Source of the DNA: Saturnia japonica
Lineage: Eukaryota; Arthropoda; Insecta; Lepidoptera; Saturniidae
Assembly (NCBI GenBank): GCA_033032175.1
Contig: CM065323.1
Coordinates: forward strand, 12,338,001-12,402,000
Direction of reading: 5' to 3'
Length of the DNA: 64,000 nucleotides
Part shown: one piece after another, positions 34,001-41,393 of the stretch
Layout of the letters: each line of letters starts with the position of its first letter
Position numbering within the stretch: position 1 is the stretch's first letter
Notes under the pieces: generated by a model
What the model saw: only the letters and a program-made list of their open reading frames with translations
Databases searched by the model: none
What the model was told of the DNA's origin: nothing
Position numbers and translations under genes: made by a program

Positions 34001-37000
34001 CTTCAGATCAGCCGAGCATTTAGCAAATCTGCGAGCCAAAATATTAAAGCGTTTAGCCATTCTCTGCACTCACGATTAATGTCCAGGTTATCTTTTAAGT
34101 TATAGGAAATCCAGTCACTCAGATACTTGAAACTACAGACTTGCTTTAAGGGGCATCCGCAAAGTTTCAACTATGGTGAAGTTGGTTGGGTTTCAGTGCC
34201 TGCCTTTAAGACCTCACTTTTCTTAATAGTTTATCTGAGCCCATTGGTCTCTGTGTACGTATCACGGCGTTAATCGAAAGGCTCAGAAACATCATATCAT
34301 CAGCATAGTTAATATTGTTGACGCATACTCCGTCTACATAACAGTTCTATAAAGTATTGGTGAGATCAACGATCAACCGGTTTATGTTCAGACTAAAGAG
34401 GCGAGGAGAGGTCAGACTACTCTACCTCATACAGCATTCTAGCCTATACACATCTTATAATGATCCTGCCCACCTTACACCGTTGATCTGATTGTCATAC
34501 CAATATTGTATACTGCTACTATGTAATGCTATTAGCCTAATCTCTCATTAGCCTAGTTAGTGGTCGTCGAGCAAGGTGTTATTAGGTTTGTCCATGAAAT
34601 TCTCGGTAGCAGCTCGGAGTTTGGCTTTGTGACCGATTAATGGCAATAGGCTCGCCGCCCTTTTACATGGGACCTAAAAAAAAATACCCGGCGAACTGTG
34701 GGTTACTTTAACTGTACATTAGTAGACCTCTGTCTAACCCGATACATGCGTGATTGTATGTTATGTTATGATTTCTCAATATCATATGGACTTCATGGCA
34801 GTTTGCTAGTAACAAAAAGCTTTCCTAAATACACGTTGGGTATACAATATGTACGAGTACTTTATTTGTATGTTCTCAGACCAAAAATATTCTATCGAAG
34901 ATGGAGCTCTTATTATTAAAAATCCAGTTGTAGCAGACTCAAAGACATATTGGTGCTCAGCTAAAAATATATTTAATTCAGATACACAGCCTTTCAACGG
35001 CACTATTACAGGTAAACAAAGTTACGTATTAATATCTATTTGAATTGTATCATGAAGTGAAAACTATTGATTAATGGTTTTTGTTTTAGAGGAAATTGAT
35101 TATGAAAATATTCACGAAGTGTTCATATTACAAGGAGAAACAAAAAAGATTAAATGTCTTCTACCTCACACAGCAACTGATTCAGTTAGGTGGTATAAGG
35201 TAAGTGAAAATTGTTGATTTACAATTAAAGTGTTTTGGATTACAACGATATTGATTGCTTCATTTTATACATGTAAAACTAGTATTCTACATAACGTTTT
35301 ATCCAAGATCACTTCAATATTTTAATGTCTACTTTATGGTAACTTCTTCATGGTCACCAATAGTGTTAAACTATTTATTTTTAACCCGTTAAATTGTTAC
35401 TATTATACATGATAAATTGGTGTTTATAAAACTGTTAACAATTTGTTATAAGGGATAACAACAGTGAAACGGTCTAACACAAATTTAAGATTTTCATAGT
35501 TTCTTGAATCACCAACGGCATTAAAAAACCTTGCATCAATATTACTTATTTAAAACTTATAGAATTTCAATTCAATATTCCACAATATTAATTTCAGGCT
35601 AAAAATCACATAATTATTAATAAAAAATTATATCTTAATTGCCCAACTTCACTAATTAAAAATATATCAAATATATTGTATAGTAGCTGAGCCCGCGGCT
35701 TTGTTCACGTGGACTACAGAATACCTTCGATTAGTAACAAATGCCAATCTTGCTCCACTTCTCTCGGTTATTTTAAAGACAAAAATGCTTATTGTGGGTG
35801 TTCCTTAGAAGATAGACATATATTTATTGTTGATCTTTTTTTAATGTTTGCAATTATGTAGATTGTAGTACATTAATTTTATATATTATCTCTTATGATT
35901 TACTCGCGTAAGCCATTTAAACGCCCTAAATGATTCACGATAATCAGTAGTTTTTATTTGTGCGGAACCCTAATTTAAAATCTTTGTCTAGGTATCTTAT
36001 TACTTTCATATGTAATTAGTAAAAAGCTGTTGACATTGACATTACAACAGACACTTCAATTTTGTATTAATTGGATAAACAAGAGATAATGTATTTGTAA
36101 ATATTTAAGTTACTATTTTTTAGTTTTGTATTTTCTTTTCAAGAACGGAAATTTAATGAACGTCACCGGATCTTATCTAAACTTTGTAAACGCAACCGTG
36201 TTCATGGATGGAAACTACACTTGTCGAGTCAGCAACAGCCTTGGATCTAACTCGGATACCATAATAGTAGATGTTGGATACGTACCAAATTTCACAGTAC
36301 TGGTTCGCTCTAATATTACTGATTGGAAAGGAGAAGGCGACTTGAACTGTGAAGTATATGTAAAGCCAACTGCGACGGTGAGCTATTTTATACTATTAAA
36401 GAGAGTCATAAAATAAATATTTAAAAAATTAAATAATGTATTTCCTATTTATTATTTTTAGGTTGAATGGTTTCATAACGGAAAACCCTTAGAGTCAGCG
36501 AAAGATAATACCCAAATTGACATATTTGATTGGGGAGTATATTCTTGCAGAGTTAAAAATGTTCACGGTACCGTGGAACGAATTTTTACAGTTTCATCGG
36601 AAGGTAAATAATTTAAAAATTAGTCAAATATTGACACTTTAATTATCATAATCAAATCAAAGCGAGAATATCAAAGTTTTTTTTTCATAACAATGTTTTG
36701 ACCAGAGCCAGAGTCCAACAGGTTATACAACATACTTTACTTTGTCAAACCCTAAGCTATTAGTCATGAAATGTAACGTTAAAATTATTTTCAGCCTGTC
36801 TAGTAAGCATAAGCGTTGAGTCAGTCTTCAACACTCCAGTTATCCTATCGGAATCATCTACTTGGCCGAATTATAAAATCACAAAACAATACTTAAATTT
36901 TGAATCCGGAGAAAAATTCAAACTTTCGTGTCCGAATATATCGAGCGCTTTCCAGAAATTCGCTGGAAAGAACGAAATCGATGTCACTTGTGACCACGAA

Positions 37001-38661
37001 AACAAATTCTTGTTTGAAGGAAAACCCTATAAATATTCGGATTTCCATTGTGACACACAAGTTATGCCAGTTATACGAAAGACGGGCAACCGCTGCTTAG
37101 CAGAAAACAGTGAAAGTATTCGCGTTGGTTTCTCTGGCAAATCTTTTATTGAAGCTTATGAGGTCTGCTTAGATACGAAAGAAAATTTACCCTTGTATAC
37201 ACATGTAACTATGAACGAGGCTGGATATCCGGCTCGTGCAAGTTGGCTAAAATGGTTCAAACTCCCAGAAATTGAGAGCAAAAGGCAAGATAAAGTATAT
37301 ACATGTGGCAATAATACTTCATGTTGCTATACTAAGGGGCAATTGGTGAATGCCACCGATGTTACTTTTGGTCCAATGCAAACAAGCACCTACGTTGATT
37401 ATCTCAACGCTGTACCGATTTGGCTGCCTTGCACCGAGAGGGTAAGTTACCAGTACCGTAAGGTCTATCATGAAGTAAGGTTAACCGGATCTTAGCAGAA
37501 TAACTAACATATAATTTATAAATATTTTTACAAAAAGTTATTTTGCTTTGCTATAAGCATTTATTAATACAGCGTAAAGAATTCTGCCTTTCAACAGTTA
37601 TTAAAATTCGTAATTTGCCCGACTAACCTGTTCATTTACTGCTATATTGCTCCGATGGCAAAATCTTTGATTATGGAAGTTTCAGTAAAAATTGTAATTA
37701 TAGTATTGTATTGTATTGTAGTTATTTACACAGATTTGAGAAAAAGTTTTGTGGTTAATAATGTCAAATTAAAATATAAAATCAAAATATCATATTTTAA
37801 ATAAAATATATAATGAAATTTAACGTGTCGAACGTAACAATTGCCTTCAACTGTAATCGTTGTACTCGGTTTTTCATACCTACTGATTCACCAGCACTAT
37901 ATTGAGACTTATTGTTACTGGGACGTAGCTTGACGATTATACCCTAAGAATGATTATTATTTTATTTACAGACTTCATGGTCAGATGTTGAAGATACTAT
38001 AAGGAACCTAATTCTTACAGAAGAAACATTATCAGTGTGGTCCGGAGCAAGTAAATATATTGAGAAAAATTCAGGAAAAATACCGAGATATTTGTGGAAG
38101 GTACATTACTACATACATAAATTATACTTTATTACGTAACATTATATTAATGATATTCTCAAGCTGTTCGAAATTTGTTAAGCTCAAGGTAGAAACAAAA
38201 CGACATTTGGGATACAAATTGTGTTCAATAATATTTCAGGTTTCATTTGTACTAAACAGCACACTTACTTCAGTGTGTCTCGTTTCTGGATTACCCAGTT
38301 AATTATTAAAATCGCTGGTATAAATTTAAAGGCCGATATAGTAACTGATTGTCATCTCTCGACAATTGTTACCGTTGTTGGACACTAATTTATTTACTAT
38401 CATGCGCAATGCAGTCACTTTGCATAGCTTCGGTAATATTAATCCTATTTCCTTGCACAGGTCGTTAAGGCCAGCGAAGATTTGATTATAGCAATGATCT
38501 ACGTGAACGAACAAACACCTAAGGATGATGATATACTTTGCAAAAATATTTGCGACGGAGACACGATGTTGTCGTTGACTCCTAAAGACAAGTTTACGTA
38601 TTGCTGCACACTGGAAGACTTTCTCGAGGCTTTTATGTTGCCAGAGAGCATATTTTTATAA
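20048..38661 (+). CDS. Hemicentin-like VWA/Ig protein fused to a nuclease-like domain (28 exons visible, 5' end missing)
   Basis: Exons at 20048-20173, 22436-22525, 23024-23149, 23327-23492, 24289-24467, 25016-25094, 25393-25465, 26504-26685, 27275-27438, 27753-27927, 28440-28718, 28819-28891, 28979-29175, 29642-29714, 30056-30237, 30826-30989, 31306-31480, 32003-32281, 32412-32484, 32569-32765, 33138-33281, 34880-35011, 35090-35199, 36144-36377, 36462-36603, 36795-37441, 37972-38100 and 38461-38661. All introns are GT-AG. All phases agree, giving 4,791 nt (1,596 residues and TAA) with no stop. The product is a secreted, extracellular-matrix type protein: VWA end, hemicentin-specific segment, 11 Ig domains, then a DNA/RNA non-specific endonuclease-like domain. 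Hemicentins normally end in further Ig, TSP, EGF or fibulin modules, so the nuclease end is unusual. The first exons and signal peptide are lost at the gap. The link between the last Ig exon and the nuclease exon is inferred from splice sites and phase (see the 36795-38661 entry). Confidence 0.8.
20220..21474 (+). mobile_element. Mariner (cecropia-type), inactive, inside intron 1
   Basis: About 1,255 bp bounded by TA (20218-20219 and 21475-21476). The ends share AGGTCGGGGAAAAA in inverted orientation. The transposase reads [14 protein letters not shown] near 20380 and has stops near 20482, 20604, 20680 and 20766. It is then open at 20777-21304 with [19 protein letters not shown] and [13 protein letters not shown], so the DD34D Asp residues are present although the gene is dead. 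The second Asp motif has Phe-Asp where His-Asp is usual. Confidence 0.88.
25393..29175 (+). CDS. Ig domains 1-4 (first copy of the duplicated block)
   Basis: Ig1 is split over 25393-25465 and 26504-26685 ([17 protein letters not shown]). Ig2 is split over 27275-27438 and 27753-27927 (LTCYV, VEWRD, YYCHSSN). Ig3 is one exon, 28440-28718 (IPCKV, IKWFF, YRCSV). Ig4 is split over 28819-28891 and 28979-29175 ([18 protein letters not shown]). Each has the Cys, Trp and Cys of a C2-type fold and fits extracellular adhesion or matrix binding. Ig1 and Ig4 begin with a 73-nt exon that stops at the first Cys codon. The intron before exon 26504 holds a retroelement fragment not found in the second block. 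The introns at 27928-28439 and 29176-29641 hold nothing recognised. Confidence 0.85.
25668..26388 (-). mobile_element. Retroelement C-terminal ORF fragment in an intron
   Basis: Minus-strand frames at 25730-26008 and neighbours read [38 protein letters not shown] and [15 protein letters not shown]. Further upstream (to about 26390) are a Cys/His segment and a [16 protein letters not shown] segment in broken frames. This is the C-terminal region of a LINE-like element family I know from many invertebrate genomes; the clade is uncertain. Comparison with the matching intron of the second block (29715-30055) brackets the insertion. Confidence 0.65.
29642..32765 (+). CDS. Ig domains 5-8 (second copy of the duplicated block)
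   Basis: Exons 29642-29714, 30056-30237, 30826-30989, 31306-31480, 32003-32281, 32412-32484 and 32569-32765 copy the seven exons of the first block in order, with identical lengths (73, 182, 164, 175, 279, 73, 197). Intron positions and phases are the same. The encoded domains keep all Ig cysteines and tryptophans, and substitutions are in frame without stops, suggesting both blocks are used. Similarity is uneven: 30056 to about 31413 is nearly identical to the first block including its introns, while flanking exons and the intron after 31480 have clearly diverged. The introns at 30238-30825 and 31481-32002 hold nothing else. Confidence 0.87.
33138..36603 (+). CDS. Ig domains 9-11
   Basis: Ig9 is split over 33138-33281 ([19 protein letters not shown]) and 34880-35011 (YWCSAKNIF). 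Ig10 is split over 35090-35199 (KIKCLL, VRWYK) and the first part of 36144-36377 ([12 protein letters not shown]). Ig11 uses the rest of that exon (DLNCEV) and 36462-36603 ([19 protein letters not shown]). Exon 36144-36377 thus spans a domain boundary that is split elsewhere in the gene, suggesting intron loss. Ig10 is short before its first Cys. The intron between Ig9 halves is 1.6 kb and contains a LINE piece; the 944-bp intron at 35200-36143 carries only a repeat scrap. After 36603 the unspliced frame would stop within two codons, so a short alternative end is possible. Confidence 0.82.
33720..34560 (-). mobile_element. LINE RT fragment in the Ig9 intron
   Basis: On the minus strand near 34290-34340 is [14 protein letters not shown], the RT catalytic YADD box, and at 33800-34069 a C-terminal stretch ([41 protein letters not shown]) typical of lepidopteran LINEs. 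The pieces are in different frames with stops between them. The rest of the intron (33290-33715, 34565-34870) has nothing recognised. Confidence 0.7.
35690..35830. repeat. Interspersed repeat scrap in an intron
   Basis: AGCTGAGCCCGCGGCTTTGT followed by CACGTGGACTACAGAAT resembles a common lepidopteran repeat phrase (recognised from memory; class unknown). Confidence 0.35.
36795..38661 (+). CDS. C-terminal DNA/RNA non-specific endonuclease-like domain, probably catalytically impaired
   Basis: Exons 36795-37441, 37972-38100 and 38461-38661 encode 325 residues ([20 protein letters not shown] onward). The pattern matches secreted insect nucleases (dsRNase-type, endonuclease NS family): CxVxI near the start, a [14 protein letters not shown] strand, ITC-F-Y-FSDFHCD, a GNRC-VGF segment, and later LNAVPIWL and [10 protein letters not shown], which align with the Asn-Ala-Pro and Trp-Glu helix of the active site. 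The catalytic (D/S)RGH box is replaced: at 37331-37342 the sequence reads TKGQ, so the general-base His is Gln and the Arg is Lys. The Asn of LNAVP and the Glu of VED remain. There is no signal peptide or start in front; exon 36795 accepts phase 1, exactly what the last Ig exon donates. The alternative is a separate gene with an unseen first exon. Confidence 0.7.
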
Positions 38662-38719
38662 AACCAATTTTTAATATTACTTACTATAAAACAATTGTTA
38701 TGAGATTTTAAGAAATATA

Positions 38720-38725
38720 AATAAA
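38720..38725 (+). terminator. Poly(A) signal of the hemicentin/nuclease gene
   Basis: AATAAA 59 bp after the stop codon. Confidence 0.6.
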
Positions 38726-38759
38726 TGCGAATTAGTATTAGATTATTAGAATTAGAATT

Positions 38760-39060
38760 AGATCAGAAATGAGTGTATAAGAGGAAGTCTCAAAATAGCA
38801 CCAGTCACAAAGAAGATGAGGGGTTATATGCTAGCATGGTATGGGCATGTCATGAGGAGGGCTGAAAGTTATATAACTAAGAGAATGTTAAGTATGAAGT
38901 TGGATGGATACAGGAGTGGAGGAAGACCGAAGAAGGTATGGATGGATTGTGTGAAGAATGATATGCGTATAAAATGTGAATAGTGAGATGATATTTCATA
39001 AATTTGTTTGGAAGAAGACAACATGTTATGCCGACCCTACTTAAGTAGGATAAGGGTAAG
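38760..39060 (+). mobile_element. RTE-like LINE 3' fragment
   Basis: Reads MRGYMLAWYGHVMRRAES, then GRPKKVWMDCVKNDM, the conserved C-terminal end of RTE-type ORFs. It is followed by a run ending TAGGATAAGGGTAAG. It is 5'-truncated and lies in the 3' flank of the gene. Confidence 0.7.
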
Positions 39061-40159
39061 GTAAACAGTCTGTATGATTAAATATCAGTAATTGTAGTAT
39101 CTTAATAAATTGTAGTTCAAACTTAGTAATTATTATTGTTTTTTTTTTAAATAATCTACCTGATTTTATGCGATCACTGTAATCCATGAATATATGAACC
39201 AACTTCGAATAGGACGTCTGTCCTATCCGGGGTTTGACAGTGTTATATTGCCACTTCTAATGAATGAGTTGGAATTTGCTCTGTGGTAGGACACCAGAAT
39301 TGTCTCTGACTGGATTGCGACCACCATATACCTGGTTGAACATACGCCATAGTGACGCACTTAGGCGTACCGCGTTCCAGGACCAGCGTTGTAGGAGGAA
39401 GCGAAAACGAAAAACTCTTATGTAGGTAAATTTGGAAAGTAAAGCACTTGAAATACAAGAATAAGAAGTGCGAAAGTAAATCATTGAATAAGTAATAAAT
39501 CCTTTGTAGTTTTTGGCTTTTAATTTACTAAGTAGTTGGAGCTTTAAGTATTTAATTATGTTTACAACAATACATTCTTTATTACAATAGAAGTCAAGAA
39601 ATATATAAAGACTAAACTGTAGTAAGCTCCTCTCTTCCTTCTAAATCTCTTAAACTATATATCGAAATATCATGCTTTAAAAGGCAAAGTTTAACTTCAT
39701 AAAATTATCTTTATGACGAAGTAACTTTTGTTCGTAAGGATTAATATGGCATACCCAAAAATAACGTTCATAAATCAATCACTTTTTAATCTTAAACGAA
39801 TGTTCGATATAAAATAGCTTATTGTTGTTTATGTATAACATGTTCGATAATTGCTATTGCGGACTTTTTGAAATATACTAAAGACTAATATTTTTGTATA
39901 TAATTGTGTTTGCGTATCATTAACCATTACGACAGGGCACGCGGATAAAGCAATCAACGAGTGCTTTGATGTCCGACTTACTCAACAAAAATCAATATTT
40001 AAGAAGAGCTGAAAGCCGCAGCCTGATTTTAGATAGCTTTATACTATTTCGCATAAATTTGGCTATCGTATAAAAATATTTTTCGAATCCGACTGGTATG
40101 TAGTTCCAGAAATTAGCGTGTTTAATCAAACAAACAAAAAACTTTTCCGCTTTATTACA
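39061..40159. other. Intergenic, nothing convincing
   Basis: AT-rich. 39180-39430 is somewhat richer in G and C and holds overlapping minus-strand frames of about 75 residues, perhaps the remnant of a repeat, but I recognise no protein. Confidence 0.4.
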
Positions 40160-40650
40160 TTATAAATAGTATAGATTCAGTATATGCAAAGAGAGGGCGT
40201 CACTTCCACACATCAATCAATACTATCATTCAGGTATTATTCGACTCAATAATAACCTTTTTAGATTAAAACTTGCTTGACATGGTCCTTGAACATATTA
40301 TCCTGCAAATTAATAGTATGCTTTGTTACCTTATAGCAGAACCTAACATTATTGCTTAAAAAACTTTGATTAGTCTTACCAAGTATAAACACGATATGGC
40401 TAATTGATGTCTATGTCTAGTATTAAAACTGAGTGAGCCGGTCTTGGAAAAAATCTAGGTCTACAAGTTTTTACGAACATATATTAAATATCAAGGATGT
40501 GTTGGGAAGACATAGTAAGATACTAAAGTTCTGGGACTTGCTCTAATATGATTCGCGAGCTCTAATATTGCAGATAACAATTAATACTCAACTTGTTGCG
40601 ATAAGTGCAACAAACAAAACCTAGACTTTTAGTTTCAACAGCGTGAGTGT
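40160..40650 (-). mobile_element. Decayed second copy of the LINE at 10506-11590
   Basis: Matches 10690-10860 closely in nucleotide order (AGAGAGGGCGTCACTTCCA, CTTGACATGGTCCTT, AGAACCTAACA) and follows it further with many differences. No open frame remains. It ends near the target site of the complete Jockey. Confidence 0.7.
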
Positions 40651-40837
40651 CGTGAGAGCATGCTTAGAAATCGTTCCAATTAAACTAAAGGCTAATTAGG
40701 CCACCCATGAAGCGAGGCTCTTGAAATCGTTTAGTGTAATAAGTATTTTATTATTAAAAAGGTGTTTTATTACCACCGTCTGAAAACTACTGAGAATCAC
40801 GGAAAATACATCCACGCTTCGAACTGCGTAACCGTTT

Positions 40838-40845
40838 GCGTCAGT

Positions 40846-40849
<4 letters not shown>
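40838..40849. repeat. Target-site duplication, left copy
   Basis: GCGTCAGTTATT, repeated at 46796-46807. The final T bases merge with the poly(T), so the boundary is certain only to a few bases. Confidence 0.85.
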
Positions 40850-40891
<42 letters not shown>

Positions 40892-41112
40892 CTGACTACA
40901 CTGTTAGCCTTAGGGGCCCTAAAGCCGCTGCGGCTTTTACAGCTTCACCGGACTTGGGGGCGAGCGCAGAGGGCACTCAGCCGCGAAAGTTTTGTGGACG
41001 ACTCGCACGAGGGTGCCAAAGTGGCCGGACCTCGGCTCGGGCGGTCGTCGCGTTCGCAAATAGGTCGCGATCTATTCGAATCCCTACACCTACGATTCGA
41101 GCTAACTAAATA

Positions 41113-41170
41113 TACACATAGGCACGTTCCCTTCCTCCTGGGAGGAAGGAAGGAACCGTGCGTATGTGTA
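41113..41170 (-). other. Conserved 3'-UTR hairpin of the complete Jockey
   Basis: An inverted repeat with core TTCCTCC-CA-GGAGGAA on the minus strand, matching the hairpins at 701-756, 4263-4318 and 50922-50979. Confidence 0.82.
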
Positions 41171-41393
41171 TTCAATAATCGGAATGTTTCTACACTAACT
41201 AGCGCTAACTAACTAGCGTAAAAAAAGAAAAAAAAAAGGTCCCTCACAGAACCTATGTACCTGTGTGGTGTGCACGTGTGTATGTTCATACGTGTGTAGT
41301 GTTGTATGTAGGTAGCTAAGTGATGCACGTACAGTGTCACTTGTATCGCGCGGGCGGTTGCCTGACCCAAGGGTTTCACACCGAGGAACGGAC

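Noticed and set aside
39243..39484. Overlapping minus-strand frames of 71 and 75 residues
   Set aside because: Two frames over the same bases, no recognisable protein and no splice signals.
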